Below are positions 28,790 through 37,424 of a stretch of 64,000 nt of DNA, in pieces; the stretch's first letter is position 1, and the number at the start of each line of letters is the position of its first letter. Source of the DNA: Rhizobium sp. SL86 (GTDB lineage Bacteria > Pseudomonadota > Alphaproteobacteria > Rhizobiales > Rhizobiaceae); contig NZ_JAPPRJ010000001.1 of NCBI RefSeq assembly GCF_026672545.1, positions 806,001 through 870,000 on the forward strand, read 5' to 3'. The translations under genes were made by a program, and so were the position numbers. The notes under the pieces were generated by a model. It made no database searches. It saw only the letters and a list, made by a program, of their open reading frames with translations, and had not been told where the DNA came from.

Positions 28790-29418
28790 GCCAGCACCTT
28801 CCTGAGGCTGCCAGCCCAGGCAGACAGGCGCGTCACGAGGACGGCATCGTTCAGTTCAACGGCAAGGTCGAGGTCGTCGGCTTCCTTGTGCAACAGGTCT
28901 GGAGCGTCCTCGCCGAGAGCCTCCTTGAACTGCTCGAACAGCGATGCCGGGCCGCGAACCGTAATCTGTGCCGCCTTTTCCGCCAGCAGGGCATCCTTCA
29001 CGGACCGCGCAAGTTCCGCAATGGCCGTGGCTGCGACAGCCTCCTGCAGGACCGGAGCGAGAACCGGGGCGACCTGCTGACAGACGTGGTCTGCGAGGCG
29101 CTCGACGGTATCGCGCAGCATCGTCTCAAGACGCAGCACCGCATCGCCTTCCAGCCGGGTCCGCAACGATTCCTGCGCCTTTGCGTGCTGAAGGTCTCTG
29201 GCTTCGCGTTCGGCCTCCCAGGCAGAGCGGATTTCCGCCTCGCCGGCCGCTTTACCTTCCGCAAAGGCAGCGGCGCGCTCCGCATCGAGATCAAACGCAG
29301 GTTCGGGAGGATCGAGTTCGAAGCTGAACGCCGGGCCGAAATCTTCCGGTTCCGGCGATGCCGGCATCGGCGGGGGTGAGGAAAAATCTTTCAGGTAACG
29401 AGAAAGCGGTGCTGTCAT
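28786..29418 (-). CDS. FliH-like export ATPase regulator candidate
   Basis: 210-aa soluble protein. A Pro-rich N-terminus leads into a helical region with an [20 protein letters not shown] segment, reminiscent of the GxxxG-type helices of FliH. A C-terminal domain follows with [20 protein letters not shown] and [18 protein letters not shown], as in FliH/YscL proteins (parallel to a V-ATPase E subunit). No other fliH is visible and fliI is present at the right edge. It is the first gene of the motBC-fliK run. Assignment rests on composition and context. Confidence 0.6.
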   Translation of the reverse strand: MTAPLSRYLKDFSSPPPMPASPEPEDFGPAFSFELDPPEPAFDLDAERAAAFAEGKAAGEAEIRSAWEAEREARDLQHAKAQESLRTRLEGDAVLRLETMLRDTVERLADHVCQQVAPVLAPVLQEAVAATAIAELARSVKDALLAEKAAQITVRGPASLFEQFKEALGEDAPDLLHKEADDLDLAVELNDAVLVTRLSAWAGSLRKVLA

Positions 29419-29611
29419 TTCGAAGCTCCCGATCGCGCAAACGTTTCAACGACACCGCCGTTCTCTGGGCAACGACGAGACAATCGGCATCCTAGCGCAG
29501 CGGTCATTTACTCAGTCCTGATAAAAGTCGAGAAGCACGCGAACTACAGATAAACAAATAGCGTGAAGATATCGGAACCTTAGGCAGCCAAACTTGTGCG
29601 AAAGTGAAGCG

Positions 29612-29644
29612 TTTGGACCGCGACAGGGCAGTTCGCGGTCCAAA
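29612..29644 (-). terminator. Stem-loop after the 29695-30669 flagellin
   Basis: Perfect 12-bp inverted repeat (29612-29623 with 29633-29644, arms TTTGGACCGCGA and TCGCGGTCCAAA) with a 9-nt loop. It has no strong U-tract on the minus strand, so it may act as a stability hairpin or a weak terminator. Confidence 0.55.
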
Positions 29645-29694
29645 GTGAGCCTGTGGCGCTGACCGGCAGCCGAGGCTCTTGCGGTGGATCTTTT

Positions 29695-30669
29695 TTACTG
29701 CTGGAAGAGTTGCAGGATGTTCTGCGCGTTGGTGTTTGCAATCGAGAGCGACTGAATGGCCAGCTGCTGCTGCGTCTGCAGTGCCTTGAGGCGCGTTGAT
29801 TCCTCGTTCATGTCGGCATCCACCAGACGGCCCACGCCCTTGTCGATGGCATCCATCAGCGTCGACACGAAACTCTCCTGCATGTCGATACGGCTGGTGA
29901 TCGCACCGAGGGTCGAGGCCGAATCCGTCAGCTGCTGCAACATTGCTTCGACGGCCGACAGCATGCCCGCAAGGTCATCAGCGCTGGTGTTTTCATCCAG
30001 GGTGATCTCGGCCCCCGTTGCTGTTGCGCCTGCTGCAGTGCCGATATCGATCAGGAAGTAGTTGGCGACCGTCGTGCCGGACGTGCCATAGGGCTGCGTG
30101 ACGCTCCAGTCCTTGGTTAGGATGCCGCGGCCTGCGCTGTAGGTGTCGATCATGATCGATCCACCGGCGTCATATTCGAGCGTGGTCAGCGAAACGGCAC
30201 CATCAGCAGCGCGGTTGAACGAGGCGACGATGTTCTTGACACCAGCGCCAGCCGAACCAGTGTTGTAAAGCCAGTTCTCGCCGGAGAACGATGCCGATTC
30301 GGCAATCGAGGAGAGCTGCTTCTTGAGCTCGGAGAGCTCCTTGTTGATCTTTGTCTTGTCAACGCCCGGTTCGGACGCGGCCGTAATCTTGGATTTGATT
30401 TCGTCGACGACGCTGATTGCCGATTCGAGACCGGTGTAGGCGGTATCCGTTTTCGCGGCGCCCAAACCCAAAGCGTCCTGGACGGTCCCGAGTGCCTTGT
30501 TGTCGGATCGCATGGTCGTCGCGATCGACCAATACGCTGCGTTGTCCGCGGCGGTCTCAACGCGATAACCGGAGGAAATCCGGTTCTGGACCTGCTCCAT
30601 GTCCTGATTGACGGTGCGGAGAGTTTGCAGCGCAGCCAATGCGCCGGTGTTCGTAATAATACTGGTCAT
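29695..30669 (-). CDS. fla: Flagellin (divergent copy)
   Basis: 324-aa filament subunit. The D0/D1 ends are conserved: N-terminal TLRTVNQDMEQVQNRISSGY followed by ETAADNAAYWSIATTMRSDN; C-terminal MNEESTRLKALQTQQQLAI ending in LQLF. The variable middle (about residues 150-230) differs strongly from the other two copies. The leader carries the promoter and hairpin module shared with them. It is exported by the flagellar system and polymerises under the cap. From gene order it may equal flaC or flaD of S. meliloti; I do not assign a letter. Confidence 0.95.
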   Translation of the reverse strand: MTSIITNTGALAALQTLRTVNQDMEQVQNRISSGYRVETAADNAAYWSIATTMRSDNKALGTVQDALGLGAAKTDTAYTGLESAISVVDEIKSKITAASEPGVDKTKINKELSELKKQLSSIAESASFSGENWLYNTGSAGAGVKNIVASFNRAADGAVSLTTLEYDAGGSIMIDTYSAGRGILTKDWSVTQPYGTSGTTVANYFLIDIGTAAGATATGAEITLDENTSADDLAGMLSAVEAMLQQLTDSASTLGAITSRIDMQESFVSTLMDAIDKGVGRLVDADMNEESTRLKALQTQQQLAIQSLSIANTNAQNILQLFQQ

Positions 30670-30694
30670 GTGAGGAGTTGCCCCTTACGTTGGC

Positions 30695-30738
30695 GGGACA
30701 TGCCGGAGCTCAACCGGCAACGCAGGATAGCATCATGC
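30695..30738 (-). promoter_or_regulatory. Flagellin promoter/leader module (copy for 29695-30669)
   Basis: On the minus strand GCATGATGC (30738-30730) is followed after 12 nt by a hairpin TGCCGG-7 nt-CCGGCA (30719-30701), overlapping at its end with TGTCCC (read at 30702-30695 as ATGTCCC). TGTCCC can pair with the GGGGCA of the ribosome site before the ATG. The same order and spacing recur at the other two flagellins. Confidence 0.65.
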
Positions 30739-30888
30739 TGGCAGACACAGTCATTGCCCTGGTGGCTGCCCGGCGTTCTTAAGCAATGGTTAACCTTATA
30801 AACAAGGGCGCGGGGAACGCAATAACCAATTCTTAAGACCTATTAAAAGCTCATTAACCTGCGCGAAGCTGGATTGTGACGGAAAACG

Positions 30889-30923
30889 CAAAAAAGAAAG
30901 GCCGCGGAAATCCGCGGCCTTTC
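30889..30923 (-). terminator. Rho-independent terminator after the 30948-31889 flagellin
   Basis: Perfect 13-bp inverted repeat (30896-30908 with 30911-30923) with a 2-nt centre, followed on the minus strand by a T-run (complement of the A-run at 30890-30895). Confidence 0.9.
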
Positions 30924-30947
30924 TCGGTATTGGTGACTGGATCGATC

Positions 30948-31889
30948 TTACTGGAAGAGCGAGAGGATGTTCTGCGAGCCGCTGTTGGCGATCGACAGAG
31001 CCTGGATACCCAGCTGCTGCTGTGTCTGCAGGGCCTTCAGGCGGGTCGATTCTTCGTTCATGTCGGCATCAACCAGCTTGCCGACGCCCTTTTCGATGGA
31101 GTCCATCAGGTCGGCGACGAATTCCGTCTGCAGGTCGATACGGCTGTTGATCGCACCAACGTCAGCGGCAGCGTCCGTCATTTCCTGGAGGACCGCGTCA
31201 ACACCCGACAGAGCGTCAGCCAGGTCGCCGGTCGTCATGTTGCTGATGTCGAGCGACAGGACCGAGTAGGTCAGCGAAACGGTCGCGCCGGTCGCGCTGG
31301 AGAAGCTCATATTGGTGGAGAGCAGGCCCGTGCCGTCGGTGACGTTTGCGCCGGCCGTGTCGACTTCGATGAGCGAGGAGTTGTTGGTGTCGTATTCCAG
31401 CGTCGTCAGGCTGACATTGCCTTCGGCATCACGGTTGAACGAGCCAACGATGGCCTGCGTGCCGGCACCGGCGGATGCGGTGTGGTAAACCCAGTTTTCG
31501 CCCGAGAAGGAGGCCGACTTGGAGATCGACTCCAGCTGGTTCTGCAGCTGATCGATTTCCTTCTGGATCTTGGCCTTGTCGACGCCCGGCTCGGAAGCGG
31601 CGGTGATCTTCGCCTTGATTTCATCAACAACGCTGATGGAGGATTCGAGGGCCGTGTAGGCAACGTCGGTGGTGGCGGCGCCGAGGCCGAGTGCGTCCTG
31701 AACGGTACCGAGTGCCTTGTTGTCGGAACGCATGGTGGTGGCGATCGACCAATAGGCTGCGTTATCGGCTGCGGTCTCGACCTTGTAACCCGAGGAAATG
31801 CGGCTCTGCGTCATTTCCATATCGCTGTTGATCGTGCGCAGAGTAGAAAGGGCTGCAATTGCAGCGGAGTTGGTCAGAATGCTCGTCAT
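30948..31889 (-). CDS. fla: Flagellin
   Basis: 313-aa flagellin with conserved ends (MTSILTNSAAIAALSTLRTI; ALQTQQQLGIQALSIANSG). It differs from the copy at 47315-48256 at only about two dozen residues by my count, most of them in the middle and at the last few positions. It has its own leader module and its own terminator, so it is probably a single-gene transcript. It is the downstream boundary of the accessory island holding cysD through the giant repeat gene. Confidence 0.96.
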   Translation of the reverse strand: MTSILTNSAAIAALSTLRTINSDMEMTQSRISSGYKVETAADNAAYWSIATTMRSDNKALGTVQDALGLGAATTDVAYTALESSISVVDEIKAKITAASEPGVDKAKIQKEIDQLQNQLESISKSASFSGENWVYHTASAGAGTQAIVGSFNRDAEGNVSLTTLEYDTNNSSLIEVDTAGANVTDGTGLLSTNMSFSSATGATVSLTYSVLSLDISNMTTGDLADALSGVDAVLQEMTDAAADVGAINSRIDLQTEFVADLMDSIEKGVGKLVDADMNEESTRLKALQTQQQLGIQALSIANSGSQNILSLFQ

Positions 31890-32233
31890 TATACTGCCCC
31901 TTGTGCAGACTGAAAGATCAGGGACATTCCGGTTCCTGTTCCGGCAAGGGTGCTGCGCATCATGCCATTCTCGACTAGTTCTTCGCCAAGAGACGCACCG
32001 CTTGAGTGAGAACAGTTAACCTTATCATAGTTAACGTATCGTAAATAAGATTAACCATTTCTCGCCGTCCTGGAGACGAAGGCATCTTCAGCCCTCCTCC
32101 CCTTCTCCGGTCGTCACAGCGCCCGTGGCACGATGCGCTGACAGACACGCCGGTTCCTGCTAGTCGATATGTACATCCTGAACGGGAATCACCTGACCGG
32201 ATACAAAACGCCAGCAAGGATAAGCGTTTACCC
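31890..32233. other. Divergent spacer between a flagellin and cysD
   Basis: A 344-nt region with no coding sequence. The left part holds the flagellin promoter/leader module (31921-31965). The middle (about 32005-32060) is AT-rich, with GTTAACCTTATC and GTTAACGTATCGTAAATAAG; such TTAAC-rich stretches also occur upstream of the other flagellin genes. The right part should hold the cysD promoter; I see no clear operator there. Confidence 0.6.
31921..31965 (-). promoter_or_regulatory. Flagellin promoter/leader module (copy for 30948-31889)
   Basis: On the minus strand GCATGATGC (31965-31957), 12 nt, then CCGG-8 nt-CCGG (31944-31929) and TGTCCC (31926-31921 region). The ribosome site AAGGGGCA upstream of the ATG is complementary to TGTCCC with one G-U pair. 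The stem is shorter here (4 bp) than in the other two copies. Confidence 0.65.
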
Positions 32234-33133
32234 ATGGGCCTTTCACATCTTCAGCGTCTCGAAGCCGAATCGATCCACGTGATGCGGGAAGTGGTCGCGA
32301 CGTTTTCCAAGCCGGTGATGCTGTACTCCATCGGCAAGGATTCCTCGGTGATGATGCATTTGGCGATGAAGGCGTTTTATCCGCGCAGGCCGCCCTTTCC
32401 CTTCCTGCATGTCGATACGACCTGGAAATTCCGCGAGATGATCAAGTTTCGCGACGAGATCACGCAACGCCTCGGCATCGACCTCCTCGTCCACCGGAAC
32501 CCGGACGGGATCGCACAAGGCATCAATCCCTTCACCCATGGCTCCAACCTGCATACCCACGTCTGGAAAACGCTCGGGCTGCGGCAGGCGCTTGATCTAC
32601 ACGGTTTCGATGCGGCCTTCGGCGGAGCGCGGCGCGACGAAGAGAAATCGCGCGCCAAGGAGCGCATCTTTTCCTTCCGCAATGCCCAGCATGCCTGGGA
32701 TCCGAAGGCACAACGACCGGAGATGTGGAAGACCTACAATACCCGCATCGCGCCTGGCGAATCGATCCGCGTTTTCCCGATTTCCAACTGGACGGAGGCC
32801 GACATCTGGCAATACATCCAGCAGGAATCGATCCCCATCGTCCCTCTGTATTTCGCCGCCAGACGCCCCGTCATCGAACGGGACGGCACGCTGATCATGG
32901 TCGATGATGAGCGAATGCCGCTGCGCGACGGGGACGTGGTCGAGGAGAAACTGGTCCGCTTCCGCACTCTGGGATGCTACCCGCTGACAGGTGCGATCGA
33001 ATCATCCGCCGACACGCTGGATGCCGTGGTCCGCGAGGTGCTTGGCGCACGAAGCTCCGAACGCCAGGGCCGGCTGATCGACAGCGACGAAGCCGGTTCG
33101 ATGGAGAAGAAGAAGAAGGAGGGGTATTTCTGA
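32234..33133 (+). CDS. cysD: Sulfate adenylyltransferase subunit 2 (CysD)
   Basis: 299-aa PP-loop ATP sulfurylase subunit that makes adenosine 5'-phosphosulfate with CysN. The PP-loop motif is [20 protein letters not shown] near residues 29-48; [23 protein letters not shown] sequence and the C-terminal [17 protein letters not shown] are standard for CysD/NodP. It overlaps the cysN-cysC start (TGATG). The pair sits between two flagellin genes, away from any visible sulfate-reduction genes, which suggests supply of sulfate donor for a glycan rather than for cysteine. Confidence 0.95.
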   Translation: MGLSHLQRLEAESIHVMREVVATFSKPVMLYSIGKDSSVMMHLAMKAFYPRRPPFPFLHVDTTWKFREMIKFRDEITQRLGIDLLVHRNPDGIAQGINPFTHGSNLHTHVWKTLGLRQALDLHGFDAAFGGARRDEEKSRAKERIFSFRNAQHAWDPKAQRPEMWKTYNTRIAPGESIRVFPISNWTEADIWQYIQQESIPIVPLYFAARRPVIERDGTLIMVDDERMPLRDGDVVEEKLVRFRTLGCYPLTGAIESSADTLDAVVREVLGARSSERQGRLIDSDEAGSMEKKKKEGYF

Positions 33134-35010
33134 TGGCAACCGACGTTTCCGAGGCGCCTGCGGCCAGCCAGAACTCCCTTCTCCGTTTCCTGACATGCGG
33201 CTCGGTGGACGACGGAAAATCGACGCTCATCGGTCGTCTTCTCTACGACACGAAGATGATCTTCGATGATCAGATGCGTTCTCTCGAGCGTGATTCCTCA
33301 CGTTTCGGCACCACGGGTGATGATATCGATTTTGCCCTCCTCGTCGATGGTCTGGAGGCCGAACGCGAACAGGGAATCACCATTGACGTCGCCTATCGGT
33401 TCTTTGCGACCGACCGGCGGAAGTTTATCGTTGCGGATACGCCCGGCCACGAGGAATACACCCGCAACATGGCGACAGGCGCCTCGACGGCGGATCTGGC
33501 GGTGGTGCTTGTCGATGCGCGCCAGGGCATACTCGGCCAGACACGGCGCCACAGCTTCATCGCCTCGCTGCTTGGCATCCGCCACATCATTCTTGCGGTC
33601 AACAAGATCGATCTCGTGGATTTCGATGAAGCGGTCTTCTCCCGGATCGTCACCGATTATCAGTCCTTCGCGAAAACCCTGGGCTTTGCAAGCATCTGCC
33701 CGATCCCGCTCTCCGCGCGGTTCGGCGACAATGTCTGCTCTCCCTCGTCCCGTATGCCGTGGTACCGGGGAAAGACACTGATCGAGCAGTTGGAAAGTGT
33801 CGAGACCGAGACGGACCTGACCGGCCGGCCGTTCCGTTTTCCGGTCCAGCTGGTATCGCGGCCGGACGACAGCTTCCGGGGGCTTTCGGGCGAGATCGCA
33901 TCGGGATCGATCCGGACGGGTCAGGAGATCGTGCTGGCGAAATCCGGGCAGACCACCTGCGTTCAGCGCATCGTCACCATGGACGGCGACCTTGCCGAGG
34001 CCGAGGCCGGCCAGGCCGTCACGCTTGTGCTGGAAGACGAGGTGGATGCCTCGCGCGGCGACCTGCTCTCGCTGCCGGACAATCGCCCGACGGTTGCCGA
34101 TCATTTCCAGGCAAAGCTGATCTGGTTCGATAGCAGCCCGCTTATGCCGGGTCGCTCCTATATTCTGCGGACAGAGAACCATTCAACGAGCGCGACAGTC
34201 ACGACACTGAAGCACCAGATCGACATCAACTCGTTTATGCACGAGGCCGCGAAGGTTCTGCAGATGAACGAAATCGGTGTCTGCAACATCTCGACGCAGA
34301 CGCCGATCCTCTTTGATGCCTACGGGGAAAACCGGGTGACCGGCAACTTCATCCTGATTGACCGGATGAGCAATGCCACCGTTGCCGCCGGCATGATTGA
34401 CCACCCGCTGCGGCGCGCCCTTAACGTTCATTGGCAAACGCTGTCGGTCGACAAAAAGGTCCGTTCCGAACTGAAGGCGCAACGGCCTGCGGTGCTCTGG
34501 TTCACCGGGCTTTCGGGTGCCGGAAAGTCGACCGTCGCCAACGCGCTGGAGAAGATGCTGACGGCGCAAGGCCGGCACACCTATATGCTCGACGGCGACA
34601 ATCTGCGTCACGGTCTCAACAGGGACCTCGGCTTTACGGCAGAGGACCGCGTCGAAAACATTCGCCGGACGGCGGAAGTGGCCAAGTTGATGGCAGACGC
34701 CGGTCTGATCGTGCTGGTCTGCCTGATCTCACCGTTTAGAGCCGATCGCGAAACGGCGCGCGCCATGATGCCGGAGGGCGAGTTCATCGAGATCTTCATC
34801 GACACGCCGATCAGCGTGTGTGCCGAACGTGACCCCAAGGGGCTCTACAAGAAGGCCTTTGCCGGGCAGCTTGCCAACTTCACCGGCGTCAGCTCGCCCT
34901 ACGAGGCACCGGAACATCCCGAACTGCGTCTGGATACGACAGCCGGCACGGCGGAAGAGCTGGCGGCGCAAGTCGCCGCCTATCTTGCCGGTCATGCGCA
35001 TCCTGTGTGA
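33133..35010 (+). CDS. cysNC: Bifunctional sulfate adenylyltransferase subunit 1/APS kinase (CysN-CysC fusion, NodQ type)
   Basis: 625-aa fusion. Residues about 1-430 are the EF-Tu-like GTPase Cys[31 protein letters not shown] and NKIDLVD. From about residue 452 comes APS kinase: [35 protein letters not shown], and [16 protein letters not shown]. The product is PAPS, the universal sulfotransferase donor. NodQ of rhizobia has the same architecture, but no nod genes are present here. The ATG at 33133 overlaps the cysD stop; a GGAGG lies upstream. It converges with the 35038-36294 gene; a small GGGCC-TTTTC-GGCCC hairpin lies between them. Confidence 0.95.
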   Translation: MATDVSEAPAASQNSLLRFLTCGSVDDGKSTLIGRLLYDTKMIFDDQMRSLERDSSRFGTTGDDIDFALLVDGLEAEREQGITIDVAYRFFATDRRKFIVADTPGHEEYTRNMATGASTADLAVVLVDARQGILGQTRRHSFIASLLGIRHIILAVNKIDLVDFDEAVFSRIVTDYQSFAKTLGFASICPIPLSARFGDNVCSPSSRMPWYRGKTLIEQLESVETETDLTGRPFRFPVQLVSRPDDSFRGLSGEIASGSIRTGQEIVLAKSGQTTCVQRIVTMDGDLAEAEAGQAVTLVLEDEVDASRGDLLSLPDNRPTVADHFQAKLIWFDSSPLMPGRSYILRTENHSTSATVTTLKHQIDINSFMHEAAKVLQMNEIGVCNISTQTPILFDAYGENRVTGNFILIDRMSNATVAAGMIDHPLRRALNVHWQTLSVDKKVRSELKAQRPAVLWFTGLSGAGKSTVANALEKMLTAQGRHTYMLDGDNLRHGLNRDLGFTAEDRVENIRRTAEVAKLMADAGLIVLVCLISPFRADRETARAMMPEGEFIEIFIDTPISVCAERDPKGLYKKAFAGQLANFTGVSSPYEAPEHPELRLDTTAGTAEELAAQVAAYLAGHAHPV

Positions 35011-35037
35011 GGGATGGGCCTTTTCGGCCCCTTCCGC

Positions 35038-36294
35038 TCACAGGCCGAGTTTTTCGCGCATCAGGTCTTCGTATCTGTCCACCAATGGATCAAAATCGAA
35101 ACCGCGCTCCTGCGGGCCGAAACTCAGATGGCTGACGGTGAATTCCGAATAGATGGCACAGGGCCTGCCCAGATAGGCCGGCAGATCCACCGTCATGACC
35201 CGCTCATCATCCCCCTGCGCCAGCGCCATGTGGAGGATGTCCCGCCCAAGCCATGCGATGAAATTGATGGACTGGCGTTCGTTCCATTCGACCGTACTCG
35301 CCGAGAGCGGAAAATGCTTCGTCTGCGACTGAAGGAAGAACTCGTGCAGCTTGATGGCGCGCTCGCCGCTCTGCCACAGACTGCCCCCGAAACCACCCGG
35401 CGGGTATTCGAATTCACCGAGATCGCCCTCCGGCAGATGCCCGGCCTGCTGCTGCAGATAGGCGCAAACGCCATTGTTGACGACGTTTGCAGAGACCACG
35501 AAATAATGCGGATTGCGGCGTCGGAATTCTATGAAATCTGACAGGCGATCAATGTCGAGATAGACGATATCGTCATCGCACTTCAGGAAGAGCGTGTCTG
35601 CGAACTGCGTGAGCCGCTTGGCGTAATAATGATAGGCCTGCCAGTATGGCATCTGTTCGTTCGGGTTGCCGACGTAACGCTGGATGGGCGCGTTGGTGTC
35701 GCACAATTCGAGATCACCGCCCCAACCGCCGCGGATCATCACGCGTGCACCGGCCAGTCCGACAAGGTCAGGCCAGCGGCCGACCGGCACATCATTGACC
35801 GAGAGCTCAAGCGCTCCATCGTCCGCCAGGCACATCACCACCGAATTGTCCGTGCCCGGCGACAGAATGCCAGGCGTAACGCGCGACCACAGATTTTGCA
35901 CATCCTTGCGGTCCAGGTGGCCCAGCTGCTCACGTGGGCTCTTGCGAAGCGCGGAGGCCTGATTGTTCCATCCGCCGATGACGAACTCGTAAAAATGCTC
36001 TTGATCATCATTCGGCAGGACACCGATGTGAAGGTCGTTGGTAATGCCGACGCGGGCGCGGAAGGGTGAAAGACGCGTGATGCTTCCCGCCTCCTGGTAA
36101 GGCGCTTTCGATCCCATGAACCGAACCGGACCGAATTCTCGCGTTACCCATGCGTGATCTTCACTGGAGCGGGTGAAATCCCAGATATGCCACTGGTCGA
36201 TCACACCAAGATCAAGCGCGCGACGCACATATTGCGTCAGCACACCCATGCGCTTCTGCCGGCCTGCGAAAGTGACGAGAATTACGGGAGCCAT
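35038..36294 (-). CDS. GT-A-like protein with inserted farnesoic-acid-O-methyltransferase-like domain
   Basis: 418-aa protein. The N-terminus (VILVTFAGRQKRMGVLTQYV) and a later LFLKCDDDIVYLDIDRLSDF resemble a GT-A fold with a DxD metal motif. Between them, residues about 90-190 resemble the FAMeT/Methyltransf_FA domain (YEFVIGGWNNQASALRK; later LSVNDVPVGRWPDL), a beta-sandwich thought to bind ligands. No signal peptide. The ATG at 36294 is chosen because conserved sequence begins there and GAGG lies upstream. It is probably a glycosyltransferase, with the acceptor unknown; it follows the methyltransferase gene on the same strand after a 153-nt gap with two hairpins. Confidence 0.6.
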   Translation of the reverse strand: MAPVILVTFAGRQKRMGVLTQYVRRALDLGVIDQWHIWDFTRSSEDHAWVTREFGPVRFMGSKAPYQEAGSITRLSPFRARVGITNDLHIGVLPNDDQEHFYEFVIGGWNNQASALRKSPREQLGHLDRKDVQNLWSRVTPGILSPGTDNSVVMCLADDGALELSVNDVPVGRWPDLVGLAGARVMIRGGWGGDLELCDTNAPIQRYVGNPNEQMPYWQAYHYYAKRLTQFADTLFLKCDDDIVYLDIDRLSDFIEFRRRNPHYFVVSANVVNNGVCAYLQQQAGHLPEGDLGEFEYPPGGFGGSLWQSGERAIKLHEFFLQSQTKHFPLSASTVEWNERQSINFIAWLGRDILHMALAQGDDERVMTVDLPAYLGRPCAIYSEFTVSHLSFGPQERGFDFDPLVDRYEDLMREKLGL

Positions 36295-36378
36295 TGGGGC
36301 CTCGGTTGAATGAAGGTGGACTGGCGGCTTGGCGCCAATTTCGCTGCTGGCACGGCACGTTGGCCGGCATATCGGAAC

Positions 36379-36437
36379 GAAGGACGATGGATCGTCCTTC
36401 TGATTTTCTTGGAAGGTCCCAGCCACTGCCGGGACCT
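36379..36437 (-). repeat. Two adjacent stem-loops between the methyltransferase and GT-like genes
   Basis: GGTCCC with GGGACC (stem around 36414-36437), and a perfect 10-bp repeat GAAGGACGAT/ATCGTCCTTC (36379-36388 with 36391-36400). Neither has a strong T-run on the minus strand. They may punctuate or stabilise the message. Confidence 0.5.
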
Positions 36438-36447
36438 CCCTCGGCGA

Positions 36448-37188
36448 TCAGGCGCCTTTGCGCTTCAAAACACCAATGCCAAGGAAGTTTCCTTCGACAG
36501 AGTCGTATTGCTGCGTGAACTCCCAGTTGTCGAAGTGATTTTCCGCCTGCTTTGCATAACTCCAGAAGAGCGACGTGCCAGGGCAAGCTTGCGACGCGAT
36601 GTCATGATGAACAATGATCTGCGCAGTATTGCGTACCAGCAGGTGGTCAAACATGACCCCCTGGATGGAGTGATCGCCATCAATGAAGACCATGTCCGAC
36701 CGCAACGCGGACAGGTAGTCGATCACCGACTTGGACGATGAGAAATCCTGGATGTAGTGAACCGGGGTCGATGAGCTTTCGCGATATTTTTCGACGAAGG
36801 GAGTCGGCGGAATCGGGTCGATGGCGAGAGAGAACTCGATCGGCGCGCCGATCTTCTTCAACCATTCATTGATGAGAATGAAGGTACCACCCCAGCGACA
36901 TCCGATCTCGGTGTAGTGGCGGATTGCCTTGGCGTTGTGCGCAAGCCAGACCAGATACTGTGCAAGCTGCGACGGGTATTGCCAGAGATGAAGACCCTTT
37001 CCGAAATAGGGGCTCAGTTCCGACGGCTGCTGTTCGAGATACTCATCGTTGAGGCCGAGGCTCGGAATAAAAACTGTCTCGAGGAATTTTGTATCGTAGC
37101 ACTTGGAAATGGGAAGATCCGCGATCTTTCCGATCGTCTCGTCGACGGAACCGACGATGTTTGCGTAATATTGATACTTCTCAAGCAT
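36448..37188 (-). CDS. Class I SAM-dependent methyltransferase (family 24/CmcI-like)
   Basis: 246-aa soluble protein. SAM-binding motif I reads YTEIGCRWGGTFILINEWL around residues 91-109; motif LRSDMVFIDGDHSIQGVMFD near 160-180 has the Asp-Gly-Asp-His seen in Methyltransf_24 and cephalosporin-hydroxylase-type (CmcI) methyltransferases. Neighbouring glycosyltransferase genes suggest it O-methylates a sugar or glycan. The substrate is not determinable from sequence. Confidence 0.7.
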   Translation of the reverse strand: MLEKYQYYANIVGSVDETIGKIADLPISKCYDTKFLETVFIPSLGLNDEYLEQQPSELSPYFGKGLHLWQYPSQLAQYLVWLAHNAKAIRHYTEIGCRWGGTFILINEWLKKIGAPIEFSLAIDPIPPTPFVEKYRESSSTPVHYIQDFSSSKSVIDYLSALRSDMVFIDGDHSIQGVMFDHLLVRNTAQIIVHHDIASQACPGTSLFWSYAKQAENHFDNWEFTQQYDSVEGNFLGIGVLKRKGA

Positions 37189-37389
37189 TTTCCACTCCAG
37201 GAATTGAGAGAATTTCTCGGGCTACCGCCCGGTCCCGGAGGCGGCCCAACCGTCCCGCTGGCTTCAGGCCAATGATCCCAGCAGGGGGCGCATCAATCCT
37301 GGTGCCAAACGGGTCACGTCTGCTGTTTCAACGGGAGTTCCGATGGTTTCCTGTGCTCGGAAACCTCCGAGACATTGAGGAAGAACCAC

Positions 37390-37415
37390 AGGCTGAACCC
37401 GGAGGGTTGCGGCCT
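37390..37415 (-). terminator. Possible hairpin after the first TPR/GT41 gene
   Basis: AGGC...GCCT flank an inner AACCC-GGA-GGGTT stem just after the stop at 37425. The T-run is on the plus-strand side (CCTTTTTG), so termination of the minus-strand gene is doubtful. Confidence 0.3.
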
Positions 37416-37424
37416 TTTTGAGCG

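Noticed and set aside
32234..35010. nodPQ of a Nod-factor cluster
   Set aside because: The architecture matches, but no nodABC, nodH or nod-box-like context is visible; named cysD and cysN-cysC instead.
36448..37188. Cephalosporin hydroxylase (CmcI) as product name
   Set aside because: The fold family overlaps, but SAM motif and glycan context fit a methyltransferase; no antibiotic pathway genes are near.
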